From a virus, in the IMG/VR virus record IMGVR_UViG_3300026097_000009, positions 90,862-154,861 of that record: a DNA stretch of 64,000 bases. The stretch is one strand, 5' to 3'. Under the pieces are notes generated by a model. It did no database searches, had not been told where the DNA came from, and worked only from the letters and a program-made list of their open reading frames with translations. Every line of letters starts with the position of its first letter. Positions within the stretch are counted from its first letter, which is position 1. Shown piece by piece: positions 1 through 10,400 of the stretch. Both the position numbers and the translations under genes were made by a program.

Positions 1-519
1 AAAATGACTGGCCCTGAGATTACCGTGGTCTGGCATCTGTACCATTGCATTCATATAAAAACTAGGCAGTTCAAGATGTCCAAATATATATTTTGAAGTA
101 TCTTTTTCGATTTCTTTCCACTCGTCTCCTACAAGCCAAGGCAAAATAGTAACATTGCCTTCGCGTAACGGTTCTCTGATAGGAACAACATTAGGAAATA
201 ATCGCATAAACTCTACAGAGTTAATTTCTCGCTTGTCTTTGTAAAACAAATCGTGATTACCGAGGATAAAATATACTTTTTCAAAGTTCTGACTTAGCCT
301 TTCGAGATTACTAAGAGTATAATTCATAGTCGATACATCTGTCGAACTGCGATTGTGATGCCAGTCACCTAAAAAGATACAGGTTTCTGCACCTTTTTCT
401 CGTGCTCTTTTGCAAAACCATGCTACAAAATCTTCACAGTCTGTATTATGCACACGGCTTCCACTTTTCATACCGAAATGTATGTCAGTGAAACAGGCCG
501 CTTTTTTAAATAAGTTCAT
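1..519 (-). CDS. 47: gp47-like recombination endonuclease subunit, C-terminus off the window
   Basis: The open frame runs from an ATG at 519 to the window edge (173 codons, no stop), so the C-terminus is missing. The translation shows calcineurin-type metallophosphoesterase motifs in order: DIHFG near residue 12, GDWHHN near 51, and GNHD near 87. It then follows T4 gp47 closely, with a phosphoesterase LPWL segment and FGHLELPSFY. T4 gp47 is the SbcD/Mre11-like nuclease subunit that works with gp46 in recombination-dependent replication and host DNA degradation. It lies 31 bases after gp55, and gp55 and gp47 are also near neighbours in T4. The gp46 partner is not in view. The metallophosphoesterase call is firm; the gp47 assignment rests on motif spacing and context. 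Confidence 0.85.
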   Translation of the reverse strand, partial: MNLFKKAACFTDIHFGMKSGSRVHNTDCEDFVAWFCKRAREKGAETCIFLGDWHHNRSSTDVSTMNYTLSNLERLSQNFEKVYFILGNHDLFYKDKREINSVEFMRLFPNVVPIREPLREGNVTILPWLVGDEWKEIEKDTSKYIFGHLELPSFYMNAMVQMPDHGNLRASHF

Positions 520-550
520 AATTGTATAATACCTTATTTTGTTTTAAAAA

Positions 551-1384
551 TCAATCATTATCTTTGTCAGACGAACGATCGCCAAATGAATCTTGCCATT
601 GTCTTGTCCAACTTGGATTCATACCGTTTATTTCAAGGATATCGTCACGAATGTTTTGATTTCGTTTTTCGATATTAATGATCCTCACAAACGAATTTGT
701 AACAGCGGCCGTATAATATGCAAAAGGATTATCCGATTTTGACTCGTCGAACTGTAATCCAATCTGTGTTAGTTGAAGGATTGCTTGCCCACGCATTTCG
801 TCGTTGTATGTATACCCTCGAACATTGCTTCGTGTTGCATATCTTTCGCATAATTTCATCCACATTTTTGCAAGTTCGTTAGTAGCTTGTCCGTGTTCTT
901 TACAGAATTCGCCTTTTTCTAAATCTCCTTTCCAATGACTTTTACCTACACAGAATAAATTTCCTTCATCGTCGAATTTCCAGTGCTGGAACGGTGGAAA
1001 ATTTACTTTTTCGTGATGATCGGCTACTGATTTGGGGTTTTTCTTACGACCCGGCGCAAGCGGAATGTGTTCGAACGTCATAATACGAAATACAACATCT
1101 GTTTTTTGAATTTTTTTATAATCGATATCAAATTCTTTTGCAGGAATTTTTTTGTTTTGCTTCCTCATTTCAGCTTCGTGTGCTTGTTTAGCAAGTCTTG
1201 ATGCTTGATTGCGTTTTGCATCTGCAATTGTTCTTATATTAATTTTATCTAAACTCGGAAGAATAAGATCGTACTGATTATACTCTGGTTTTGTAAAACT
1301 ACAATATGTAGTTTTGCTTTTATGAATTTCTCTTAGTAAATCACGATTATTTAAATACTTTACACGTGGGAATGGACTAGACAC
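551..1384 (-). CDS. 55: Late-transcription sigma factor, gp55-like
   Basis: Sigma-like factor that in T4 directs RNA polymerase to TATAAATA late promoters together with gp33 and the sliding clamp. The N-terminal YLNNRDLL segment matches T4 YVNNKELL. The C-terminal half (from about residue 185, RGYTYNDEMRGQAIL through SDNPFAYYTAAVTNSF) matches the gp55 core. About 110-130 extra residues lie between these two parts, giving 277 residues against 185 in T4. The longer frame reaches 1477, but its first residues are unlike the family. I chose the GTG at 1384, which has an AAGGAG at 1395-1400 and directly precedes SSPFPRVKYLNN. It is divergent from the baseplate operon, whose putative late promoter lies in the shared 77-base gap. 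Confidence 0.88.
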   Translation of the reverse strand: MSSPFPRVKYLNNRDLLREIHKSKTTYCSFTKPEYNQYDLILPSLDKINIRTIADAKRNQASRLAKQAHEAEMRKQNKKIPAKEFDIDYKKIQKTDVVFRIMTFEHIPLAPGRKKNPKSVADHHEKVNFPPFQHWKFDDEGNLFCVGKSHWKGDLEKGEFCKEHGQATNELAKMWMKLCERYATRSNVRGYTYNDEMRGQAILQLTQIGLQFDESKSDNPFAYYTAAVTNSFVRIINIEKRNQNIRDDILEINGMNPSWTRQWQDSFGDRSSDKDND

Positions 1385-1429
1385 AATAGATAATCTCCTT
1401 ATAAGATTATAGTAGCATATTTTATCTAA

Positions 1430-1438
1430 AATAAATAC
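1430..1438 (+). promoter_or_regulatory. Late-promoter-like motif upstream of baseplate operon
   Basis: The octamer AATAAATA (one base off T4 TATAAATA) sits about 25 bases before the first baseplate ATG, and an AAGGAG ribosome binding site lies between them at 1443-1448. Distance and context fit a gp55-dependent late promoter for the plus-strand structural block. Assigned by motif only. Confidence 0.5.
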
Positions 1439-1461
1439 CATAAAGGAGTAATTTTGGATCA

Positions 1462-2541
1462 ATGAGTAGACCAACAAATCCTCTTGCAGAACTTGTATCT
1501 AAAGTCGAAGAAGAAATAGGAGCCGCATCAAATGCCTTTAGCTCAGATTTACAAGCGGCAGGCGAACAATTTGCAAAAGACAAAGCAGAATTAAGTAAAA
1601 AAATTGCAGAATTATCTGACGCCGTAGGCATTCCGGACATAGGAGATAATCTTACATCTCTTGGTGAAGAGGTAGGCGGCTTCTTTGATGGTTCTGGAAG
1701 TTCTATCCAAAGCAGTATAACTGACGGTATTTCTACATTACAAGAAACAACAGGTGCGATTAGTCAATTTACCAGCGATATATCAGGTGCTTTAGACAAA
1801 GTAGGCTTAGGAGATATTGCTGGAGGATTGCAATCAGCGGCAGGAGCCGCATCGCAAGTTGCAGGAGTTATAGATGATGTTCTGAGTTTAAAAAGAGCTT
1901 CGTCAATACCTCCAGGTGCTGAAACATTTAAACAAAAATCTGACGCGATTGATGTAACAGTGAATTATGAAAATGATTGGCGTGTTAGGATTGATTGTGA
2001 AAGTTGGAATGCTTTTAACAGCCAACTATTTGATCAGATAAAAAATACAGGAGGAGTAGTATTTCCTTACCTTCCGGAGGTAAAAGTTGCGACTACAGCA
2101 GAGTATTCACAGATAGAACCGGTTCATAATAACTATCCGTTTCAGGCATACAAAAACAGTCGTGTAGATGACATTACAATAAGTGGAGAATTCTCTGCAG
2201 AAACCGCTAAAGACGCAGATTATTGGTTAGCATCTAATTTGTTTTTTAGAACAGCAACAAAAATGTTTTTCGGACAAGGCGAAAATGCAGGAAATCCTCC
2301 TATAATTTGCAGGTTGCACGGATACGGAACAGGTATTTTTAATAATGTTCCTGTGGTTATTAAAAACTACAATGTAGATTTAGGATCAAGCACACAATAC
2401 GTTAAAAGCGTAAATTATAACACATGGGTTCCTATTGTAAGCACTGTGAGTGTTACTGTTGCTCCGATATACAATAGAGAAAGATTAAGAAACTTCGATC
2501 TTGCAACGTTTGCAAAAGGCGGAATGGTAGGATACATATAA
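1462..2541 (+). CDS. 48: Baseplate tail-tube cap/junction protein (gp48-like, or gp54-like)
   Basis: 359 residues. The first ~165 residues are low-complexity, alanine/serine/glycine-rich and predicted helical (ISQFTSDISGALDK-type). The C-terminal ~190 residues form a beta-rich domain with the gp48/gp54 pattern: a polar strand pair, then a helical stretch (DADYWLASNLFFRTATKMFFG), then a Pro/Gly loop and a last strand rich in V and T. In T4 these proteins cap the baseplate hub and start the tail tube. Length is close to T4 gp48 (364). It is directly followed by gp53 with no gap. The N-terminal half is unlike T4. Distinguishing gp48 from gp54 needs a profile search. Confidence 0.6.
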   Translation: MSRPTNPLAELVSKVEEEIGAASNAFSSDLQAAGEQFAKDKAELSKKIAELSDAVGIPDIGDNLTSLGEEVGGFFDGSGSSIQSSITDGISTLQETTGAISQFTSDISGALDKVGLGDIAGGLQSAAGAASQVAGVIDDVLSLKRASSIPPGAETFKQKSDAIDVTVNYENDWRVRIDCESWNAFNSQLFDQIKNTGGVVFPYLPEVKVATTAEYSQIEPVHNNYPFQAYKNSRVDDITISGEFSAETAKDADYWLASNLFFRTATKMFFGQGENAGNPPIICRLHGYGTGIFNNVPVVIKNYNVDLGSSTQYVKSVNYNTWVPIVSTVSVTVAPIYNRERLRNFDLATFAKGGMVGYI

Positions 2542-2841
2542 ATGGCAACATATTCTAAATTTAGTCCTTACAGAAACACACCATCTAATGATTTATATCT
2601 AGAATTATTAGAAATTGTTCCAGTGCCGGCCGAAGATGATGATTTCTTTTATCAAATTGAAACACAATATACGCATCGTCCTGATTTATTGTCATATGAT
2701 GTTTACGGAACTCCGAAGCTTTGGTGGGTGTTTATGCAAAGAAATATGGACGTTATTAAAGATCCTATATATGATTTTCAGCCAGGTACACAGATTTACC
2801 TACCTAAAAAACGAAACCTACAGAAATTTTTAGGAGTTTAG
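2542..2841 (+). CDS. 53: Baseplate wedge protein gp53
   Basis: 99 residues. Shows the gp53 family core: an aromatic N-terminus, then Y-T-H-R-P-D-L-L-S-Y-D-V-Y-G-T-P-K-L-W-W-V-F, which matches the T4 gp53 segment containing ELANAIYGNPQLYWVL. It ends with a LysM-like PGTQIYLP. T4 gp53 links neighbouring baseplate wedges round the hub; T4 gp53 is twice as long, but the short form is normal in marine relatives. The gene starts immediately after the preceding stop and ends right at the next ATG, so the three genes are translationally coupled. Confidence 0.85.
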   Translation: MATYSKFSPYRNTPSNDLYLELLEIVPVPAEDDDFFYQIETQYTHRPDLLSYDVYGTPKLWWVFMQRNMDVIKDPIYDFQPGTQIYLPKKRNLQKFLGV

Positions 2842-5202
2842 ATGGCAGATATAATAGAAAGAAGAATACAATCTAGCGGAAGCACTACTAATTTTAATAT
2901 TGACAGGACTCAGCCTTCTCGTGTGATTACTGTTAACGGACAGAAAACCAAAGTCTATGGATCTAAGTCTCAACTAGATGCATACGAAGAGCAACAAAAC
3001 AACAAAGCGTCGTCCACTTCAAATGTACAACAATCTACAGCAAACAGAATAACAGATCAACAAGGAGCCTCGGCGGTTTTTAATTTGTTTAAAGACGGTA
3101 AAAAGGAAAAACCACCTACTGATCCGAATAAAACTTCATCTGTGCCCGGAATAAATGTAGAAGCCGCAGTAAATCCTCTAGAACAATTTGCTTCTTATAC
3201 AACTCTTTTTACTTTAGCGGCAATACCTCCAGAAATGTACAACGATCCAGAGACATATCGGAATGATCCTAGTGCTTTAACAAATGTAGTGGTTGCCAGC
3301 GCAGGGAGGTTCGGCGATGCAAGACCTCAAACAGTTAACGGAACTCCGGAATTCTATATAGACAATGTTGAAATCGACTCGTTTGTTACAGGTTCGAAAA
3401 AGACAGGTAACAGTAATGCAGTTGGATTCAGTTTTGATTTGTTTGAACCATACTCTGTTGGACTGTTTTTAGAAAGTTTGCAGATAGCCGCATTACAAAC
3501 TGGTGCGTATGCCAGCTATGGAGAAGCAGTATTTCTTTTGAAGATAGATTTTTTAGGGTATAAAGATACTGGGGAAACTTTTGAAGGTGTAAAATCAAAA
3601 TATTTTACGGTTAAGATTAGAGAAGTTAAATTTGAAGTAGACGAATCTGGTAGTCGATATACCGTTAAGGCAATCCCCTTTAATCATCAAGCATACAGTT
3701 CTGTGATCAATAAAGTTTATACTGATATCTCTATAGTAGGCGAAGGCGTAAAAGAAGCATTATGCATTGGAGAAAAATCTCTAGTGAGTGTCCTTAATAG
3801 AAGAGAGCAAGATGCCGTTAAAAAAGGAACACAAAGTGTTGCTGATCAATTTACCATAGAATTTCCAAAGACCTATTGCGAAAAAATCAGCCAAGGTTCG
3901 GTCTCTAAAGATAATAAAGCGGTTGTTCATCCATTGTATGGGTATCCAACTACTACTTCTGTTGGATCTAATTCTCAAACTGGTATATCGGAGTTTGGAG
4001 ATAACAATATAGGCTCTAGCTCGTTTGGGTTCAGCTCAGCAAACGGCGGAAATTTTGTAATGCCAAGAGAAGCAGATGTAATAGATTCTGAAACTGGCAA
4101 GGTTAACAGAAATTCTATGATTATTGATCCTAGTAGAAGACAATTCCAATTCCCCCAGGATACATCTATCACAAGAATCATTAATGATATTGTGTTAAGC
4201 TCTGAATATGCCGGAGACGCAATAACTAAACCTTATTCTCCGGAAGGGTTTGTGAAATGGTACAAAATAGATGCACAAATAGAACTTTTAGAATTTGACG
4301 ACAAACGAGGGCAGTATGCAAAGCGAATTATATATAGGGTATTGCCTTATGAAGTTCATATTAGTATTTTCTCTAACACTCAAGCAGTGCCTCCGGGATA
4401 TGAAGAACTAGAAAAACTAATAGCAAAACAGTATGATTATATGTACACAGGACAAAATAATTCTATATTAAAATTCGACATAAACATTAATAATTTATTT
4501 TTTACAGGATTTAATCCGCAAGCCCCGCAAGATACAGGAGATCAACAAAACCCTAATCTTAAAGGTGGACAAGAAGAAGGTCCTGATATTGTAGAAAAAG
4601 AAGAAGGTATTGAAACTAGAGCACGAGTATCAAATACAGGAACTGTGAGACAACAGCAAGATCCAGAATTAAACAATATCAATACTTCAACAGGATCAGA
4701 AACCAGCCCCAAAGAATTAGTTGCAAGAAACTTTCAACAGGCATTCCTTAATAACAGCGGAGATTTGATTGATATAGATTTAGAAATTTTAGGAGATCCG
4801 TATTGGATAGTCGATAATTCGATAGGAAATTATTTTACCTGTCCTTCGTCAAATAAGCTGGTAACACAAGACAACACAGCTAATTTCGAATCCGGCGATT
4901 CGTACATTTATATAAGATTAAGAACACCGAGCGATGTTGACCCTGATACTTCTCTCTACAAGTTTGCCAACGAAGGAAAAGACAGTCCATATTCGGGAAT
5001 TTACAAAGTTGTAAAATGTGTTAACAACTTTTCTAACGGAGTGTTCACACAAAAATTAAAGTGTCTAAGAATGAGAGGTCAAGCTATTGATTATGACGGT
5101 AGTTTAAATATTGATCCTTCGTCAACACCACTATATAACTACAACGGTAAAAAACCGCCATCAACATCGATTGTCGATGATGATTTAATAAGTCCATTTT
5201 AA
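2842..5202 (+). CDS. Large baseplate hub-type virion protein (gp27 position)
   Basis: 786 residues. The N-terminal ~110 residues are polar and poorly ordered (QQNNKASSTSNVQQSTANR). A compact region follows from about residue 115 (NPLEQFASYTTLFTLAAIPPEMY) with alternating beta-strand patterns, then a Gly/Asn/Ser linker around 375-410, a second folded part around 440-560 (IINDIVLSSEYAG, EGFVKWYKIDAQIEL), another disordered linker at about 560-630, and a C-terminal beta domain. The second part resembles hub/gpD-like proteins with a long insertion. The gene sits between gp53 and a gp5-like spike, the place where a gp27-type hub subunit would be expected. No motif proves this, so the role is inferred from order and size. 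Confidence 0.45.
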   Translation: MADIIERRIQSSGSTTNFNIDRTQPSRVITVNGQKTKVYGSKSQLDAYEEQQNNKASSTSNVQQSTANRITDQQGASAVFNLFKDGKKEKPPTDPNKTSSVPGINVEAAVNPLEQFASYTTLFTLAAIPPEMYNDPETYRNDPSALTNVVVASAGRFGDARPQTVNGTPEFYIDNVEIDSFVTGSKKTGNSNAVGFSFDLFEPYSVGLFLESLQIAALQTGAYASYGEAVFLLKIDFLGYKDTGETFEGVKSKYFTVKIREVKFEVDESGSRYTVKAIPFNHQAYSSVINKVYTDISIVGEGVKEALCIGEKSLVSVLNRREQDAVKKGTQSVADQFTIEFPKTYCEKISQGSVSKDNKAVVHPLYGYPTTTSVGSNSQTGISEFGDNNIGSSSFGFSSANGGNFVMPREADVIDSETGKVNRNSMIIDPSRRQFQFPQDTSITRIINDIVLSSEYAGDAITKPYSPEGFVKWYKIDAQIELLEFDDKRGQYAKRIIYRVLPYEVHISIFSNTQAVPPGYEELEKLIAKQYDYMYTGQNNSILKFDININNLFFTGFNPQAPQDTGDQQNPNLKGGQEEGPDIVEKEEGIETRARVSNTGTVRQQQDPELNNINTSTGSETSPKELVARNFQQAFLNNSGDLIDIDLEILGDPYWIVDNSIGNYFTCPSSNKLVTQDNTANFESGDSYIYIRLRTPSDVDPDTSLYKFANEGKDSPYSGIYKVVKCVNNFSNGVFTQKLKCLRMRGQAIDYDGSLNIDPSSTPLYNYNGKKPPSTSIVDDDLISPF

Positions 5203-5212
5203 GAGAGCATAG

Positions 5213-6952
5213 ATGTCAATAGAAACCAGACAGCCCGACGACAGTAATAATAAACTCAAAGAATCTCCTTACCTTGCTAAGGTAGTCGGGCATCTTGATC
5301 CTTCATTCGGCGGAGGGTTAAAAATACAACTATTAAGGACACAAGGCAATCCTGCTTCGGACGACACTACAACTTATACCGCAAAATATCTTTCTCCGTT
5401 TGCAGGAAATACCGCATTAGAATTTAATGGATTTAATAAAGATAGTTTTGACGATACTCAAAAATCTTACGGAATGACATTTATTCCCCCGGACGTTGGA
5501 AACACAGTTGTTGTGATCTTTATAGATGGCAACATAGGAAAATGTTACTATCTAGGATGTGTATCTGGAACATTTGTGAACAATATGATTCCAGGAATCG
5601 CCAGTAGCGACAAGTACGAAGCAACACCCGAACAAAAAGCCAAATACGGAAATGTTGATCGACTTCCTGTAGCAGAAATTAATAGAAAAATTTACAAAGA
5701 CGCTAATGGATTAGAAGTAGATCAAGTTAAACGTCCGGTTCATCCTATTGCAGATAGATTCTTAGAGCAAGGTACTCTAGAAGATGATGTTAGGGGCCCA
5801 ACAACCAGCAGTCAACGACGAGAAACTCCTAGTAATGTATACGGTATATCCACGCCAGGACCTCTCGACAAAAGACAAGGAAGCAATCGAAAAACAATAG
5901 GAACTAAACAAACCAAAACACTGTCGCCTGTTCCTGTTAGCCGATTAGGTGGAACCCAATTTGTAATGGACGACGGTGATGACCAATTTCAACGTGCAAC
6001 TCCTGCGAGCGAAGGACCGGTAGTTTATAAAGATATACTCGCCGGCGAAAAAGGTGATCCGACAATACCCTACAACGAACACGTAAGAATACGAACAAGA
6101 ACAGGTCATCAAATTTTATTGCACAACAGTGAAGATTTAATTTACATTGGCAATGCCCGCGGAACTACTTGGATAGAATTAACTTCAAATGGAAAAATAG
6201 ATATATTTGCAGAAGATTCGATATCTGTACATACAAAAACTGATATGAACTTTTATGCAGACCGTGATATTAACATGGAAGCTGGTAGAAACGTTAATAT
6301 TAAAGCCAGTGCCGAATACAGTAAATTAGCTCCTACAGATGAAAAAGGCCTCATCAAAGATGCAAAAGAATACGAAAGTGGTAGAATACAACTAGAAAGT
6401 GCTTTCAATACAAATATTCTTATAGGTGCAAACGGTAAAATTGAAACAAGAAAATACGTGAACGAAAATAGTGAAGAAGCGGATGGTAATTTAGATATTA
6501 ACATTAAAGGTAATACTAAATTAGCAACTGGTACTGGAGATGTCGAAGAGGCATACAGGTTAGATCTAAACACAGATGGAAATGTTTTTATTACTACAAC
6601 AGGAAGTTTAGATTTGTACTCAGAAGACAATAATAAGTTTACGGCGGCATTAGGAGCGACAGATATATTAAGCGGAAGTAACCATACAGAAACTGCCTCG
6701 GTTATTCACATGAACGGTCCGCAAGCCGCTGAAGCCGTCCAAGGAGAAGTGGCAAACATTGTTACAGATCTAATCACGCATGATAATTTAGTTACAAACA
6801 AAGATCTAACATGGTCTTCTAGTAAATTTATAGAATCGTATACACTAAAAAGTATTATGCGTCGAATACCACAACACGAACCTTGGTTGTTACATGAAAA
6901 TCAGGCACCGCAAAGTGTTGCGCCTGACTTTACAGATAGGGAGTTAGAATAA
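5213..6952 (+). CDS. 5: Central spike/hub protein, gp5-like, no lysozyme domain seen
   Basis: 579 residues, similar in length to T4 gp5 (575). Residues ~15-130 look like the gp5/VgrG OB-fold (LAKVVGHLDPSFGGGLKIQL, then GMTFIPPDVGNTVVVIFIDG and YYLGCV). Residues ~130-290 are polar and Pro/Arg/Thr-rich. From ~295 there is a gp5/VgrG-type region with HVRIRTRTGHQILLHNSEDL, then a repeating NMEAGRNVNIKAS-like beta-prism signature continuing to about 520. In T4 this spike pierces the outer membrane, and the middle domain is a lysozyme. Here the middle segment shows no lysozyme motif (no E-x8-D-x5-T pattern), so the spike is probably not enzymatic. AGAG lies about 8 bases before the ATG. Confidence 0.75.
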   Translation: MSIETRQPDDSNNKLKESPYLAKVVGHLDPSFGGGLKIQLLRTQGNPASDDTTTYTAKYLSPFAGNTALEFNGFNKDSFDDTQKSYGMTFIPPDVGNTVVVIFIDGNIGKCYYLGCVSGTFVNNMIPGIASSDKYEATPEQKAKYGNVDRLPVAEINRKIYKDANGLEVDQVKRPVHPIADRFLEQGTLEDDVRGPTTSSQRRETPSNVYGISTPGPLDKRQGSNRKTIGTKQTKTLSPVPVSRLGGTQFVMDDGDDQFQRATPASEGPVVYKDILAGEKGDPTIPYNEHVRIRTRTGHQILLHNSEDLIYIGNARGTTWIELTSNGKIDIFAEDSISVHTKTDMNFYADRDINMEAGRNVNIKASAEYSKLAPTDEKGLIKDAKEYESGRIQLESAFNTNILIGANGKIETRKYVNENSEEADGNLDINIKGNTKLATGTGDVEEAYRLDLNTDGNVFITTTGSLDLYSEDNNKFTAALGATDILSGSNHTETASVIHMNGPQAAEAVQGEVANIVTDLITHDNLVTNKDLTWSSSKFIESYTLKSIMRRIPQHEPWLLHENQAPQSVAPDFTDRELE

Positions 6953-7392
6953 TGGCAACACGATTATATAAAACAAAAACAGTAGCGGAAAACGCACAAA
7001 GTTTAGGAAATCAAAACGTTGAAACTTTCACTTATGTAGGATTTTCAAGTAACAGCGATAATACAAATTATAAGTTGTATGATGTAGAGTTAGTAAAGCA
7101 AGATTTAATAAATCATTTCTACATCAAAAAAGGAGAAAAACTAGAAAATCCTGCATTTGGAACAGTTATTTGGGATCTGTTGTTTGAGCCGTTTACAGAA
7201 GATGTAAAAAAATTAATTGCAAAAGATGTTCAAGAAATTGTTAACTATGACCCAAGAATCTCAGTTAATTCGGTTACTGTAGATTCTACGTCTCAGGGTA
7301 TACGTATTGAAGTATCTTTGGTTTATATACCATTTAACATTAATGAGCAAATGACTTTTAATTTTAACAAAGAAAATCGAATAATAAACTAA
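6952..7392 (+). CDS. 25: Baseplate wedge protein gp25
   Basis: 146 residues. Matches the gp25/GPW family: LYDVELVKQDLINHFYIKKGEKLENPAFGTVIWDLLFEPF covers the family signature (the G-x-R/x-x-x-P-x-F-G-x-x-x-W-x-x-L-F-E-P core), and the C-terminal beta strands follow. gp25 joins the gp6 ring in the wedge and starts sheath assembly. The ATG overlaps the last base of the preceding stop codon, so the two are coupled. gp6 follows after 29 bases, the usual neighbour. Confidence 0.88.
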   Translation: MATRLYKTKTVAENAQSLGNQNVETFTYVGFSSNSDNTNYKLYDVELVKQDLINHFYIKKGEKLENPAFGTVIWDLLFEPFTEDVKKLIAKDVQEIVNYDPRISVNSVTVDSTSQGIRIEVSLVYIPFNINEQMTFNFNKENRIIN

Positions 7393-7408
7393 GCACTTAA
7401 TTTTATCA

Positions 7409-7416
7409 GGTAAATA
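7409..7416 (+). promoter_or_regulatory. Weak late-promoter-like motif before gp6
   Basis: GGTAAATA lies 6 bases before the gp6 ATG. It keeps the TAAATA core but not the first positions of the late motif, and it is close to the start codon. Listed as a weak candidate only; AGG within it could also serve as the ribosome binding site. Confidence 0.2.
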
Positions 7417-7421
7417 TTGAT

Positions 7422-10400
7422 ATGACAACTTCTGTAAGACAAAACAATTTATTGGTTAATCAAGATTGGACTAGAATCTACCAAACGTTTAAAAATGCGG
7501 ACTTTAAATCTTATGATTTTGAAAATCTCCGCAGGGTAATGATTAACTATCTGAGAGAAAATTATCCTGAAGATTTTAATGATTATATAGAATCTTCAGA
7601 ATATATGGCTCTCATCGATCTACTGGCATTTTTAGGACAGAGCCTTTCTTTCCGATTAGATTTAGCAAGCCGCGAAAACTTTATTGAGCTTGCAGAAAGA
7701 AAGGATAATGTTTTACGAATTGCAAGATCTCTTGCGTATAATGCTAAAAGAAATATACCAGCAACTGGGTTGCTAAAGTTCGATACTGTGTCCACAACAG
7801 AAAGCGTTTTAGACAGCAGTGGAAGAAATCTAGCAAATCAAACAATCGTTTGGAATGATCCAAGTAATTCCAATTGGGCAGAACAGTTTATTGCTGTTGT
7901 AAATTCAACGATGGTTGCAAATACTGAATACGGTCGCAGCCAAGGCAATGCAACAATTGAAGGTATTGAAACTGATCAATATCGATTTAACACGTTTTCT
8001 AACGATGTTCCTATCTATGCATTTAATAAGAGTGTAGCAGGAAGATCTATGGTATTTGAAGTTGTATCAACAGCATTTACTGGTGAAGAATTTATATATG
8101 AAGAAGATCCCGAACCAGGTAATCAACCGGGGTTTGTGTACAGAAATGACGGCAAAGGTCCAGGGAGTTCTAACACTGGATTTTATATGCTTTTCAAACA
8201 AGGAAGTTTAGAACTTGCAGATTTTACCATAGAAGAGCCTACTACAAATGAAGTTGTTGCTGTAGATTCTACAGGAATCAACGATGCTGATGTTTGGTTA
8301 TATTCGTTAAACGGTGCAGGGATTCAAACAAACCAATGGACCAAAGTTCCTAGTTTAAGCGGTAATAATATAGCCTATAATAGCATTGCAAATAACATAA
8401 GAAATATTTACAGTGTAATTACAAAAGATAAAGATCGTGTGGATCTTGTTTTTGCAGACGGTAATTACGGAAATTTGCCTCAAGGCCCTTTCAGATTATA
8501 CTATCGTGTATCAAATGGATTGAACTATGTTATACGTCCTACCGAAATGACAGGTATAAATCTTACTATCCCGTATGTTAATTCGTCAGGCGATGCACAT
8601 ACTTTAACTGTCGGGCTAAGTTTAAAATTCACAGTAGATAATGCTTCTGCTACTGAATCGATAGCCAGTATTCAGCAAAATGCACCTGCAACTTATTATA
8701 CCCAAAACAGGATGGTAACTGCTGAAGATTATAATTTAGCACCCTTAGCAACATCGCAAAATATTTTAAAAGTAAGAGCAGTTAACAGAATCAGTAGCGG
8801 CATATCGAGAAATTTTGATTTGATAGACAGCACTGGAAGATATAGTGGTGTAAATGTTTTTGCAGACGATGGATATATCTACAAAGAAGACACGGAAACA
8901 ATTTTAAATTTTAAGGCACAAAATAGATTTGATGCCATAAACTTTATCAGAGATTCGATTGAACCTATATTTTCTAGTAATTCGGTGTATAATTTCTATA
9001 TTACTAAATTTCCCAAAATTTTATTTACGGATTTAACCACTGAATGGGTAGAAATCACAAACGAGATAAATCAAAACACAGGTTATTTTATTAACAATGT
9101 CGATCAAACAGTTTTAAAAACTGGAGTATACACAACAAATACCCTGAAGTATCTTTCAGTCGGATCATTAATTAAGTTTGTAGCACCTTCTGGTTATTAT
9201 TTCGATAAAAATAACAATTTAGTACAAGGAACTGCATCGCTGTCCACTGATAAGACATATATATGGACTAAAGTTGCAAGCTTAGTTGGCGACGGAACCA
9301 ACGCAGGTCGAGGTGTGTTAAGCAATGGGCTAGGACCTGTAACTTTTACAGATCGGGTTCCTTCCGAAGCAATTGCCTCGAGGATTGTCGCAAGTTTTTC
9401 TAATAACATTCAAACAGGGTTAGAAAACGAAATGGTTAACCTTATATCAAACGGGGTTAATTTTGGAATTCGTTATGATTATGAATCAGGCGAATGGAAA
9501 ATTATCGATAAGGATAATTTGAATCTAAATGATAGATTTGCACTCGGTAAAGCAGGCGACACAACTAATAATAATTTAGATTCTTCGTGGTTAGTCTCAT
9601 TTGTAAAAGTTGCAGACACATATAAAGTAACTGTAAGACAAGTAGACTATCGATTTGGAAGTGTTAAACAAAATAGATTTGCAATCGAAGAAAATCGTAA
9701 AATATATGATCCTAATACAGGATTAACAGTTTTTGATCAAATTAAAGTTTTAGGAATAAACACAGATTTTGCTCAAATTGACCCATTGAAACAAGATAAA
9801 GTTTTCTTTGTAGATAGTGCTATACAAGAGCCGGACGGGTATAAAAAACCTGATGAAGTTAATGTTGCCTTTGCTGATTCCGACGACGATGGTGTAATCG
9901 ATAATCCGGATTCATTTGTTGAAATAGCCGGCGATGACAGCGAATTAAAATTTCTGTTTTTTATAAAAGACACAACTACTCAGTTCGATACATATAATTA
10001 TTTTGATAATTCAGACGAAACTATTATATTAGTTAATAGAGAAGTAGATGCTGATATCAATAATTATACAGACGGCCAGTTAATCTACTTTTATGACATT
10101 GATGAAGATGTTGTAAAACAGGTAAACAGAACCACAAATACATTTGATATTCAGCCTAATTACAAAGCAAATTACGGCAGAGACAATTTAAAATTTCAAT
10201 ATATTCATAACGCCGGAAACGACAGAAGAATTGACCCTAGTGCAAGTAATTTGATAGATGTATACCTTCTTCCAAAAAATTACGATACCGAATTTAGAAA
10301 TTTTCTAAAAGGAGCTGTATCTACAGTGCCGGTTGCACCTACGTCCGACGAGCTACGAATTGCTTACGGAAGCACTTTAAATCAAATAAAAACAGTAAGC

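Noticed and set aside
1406-1411. TATAAT on the minus strand before gp55
   Set aside because: No usable -35 box, and its start site would fall inside the ribosome binding site.
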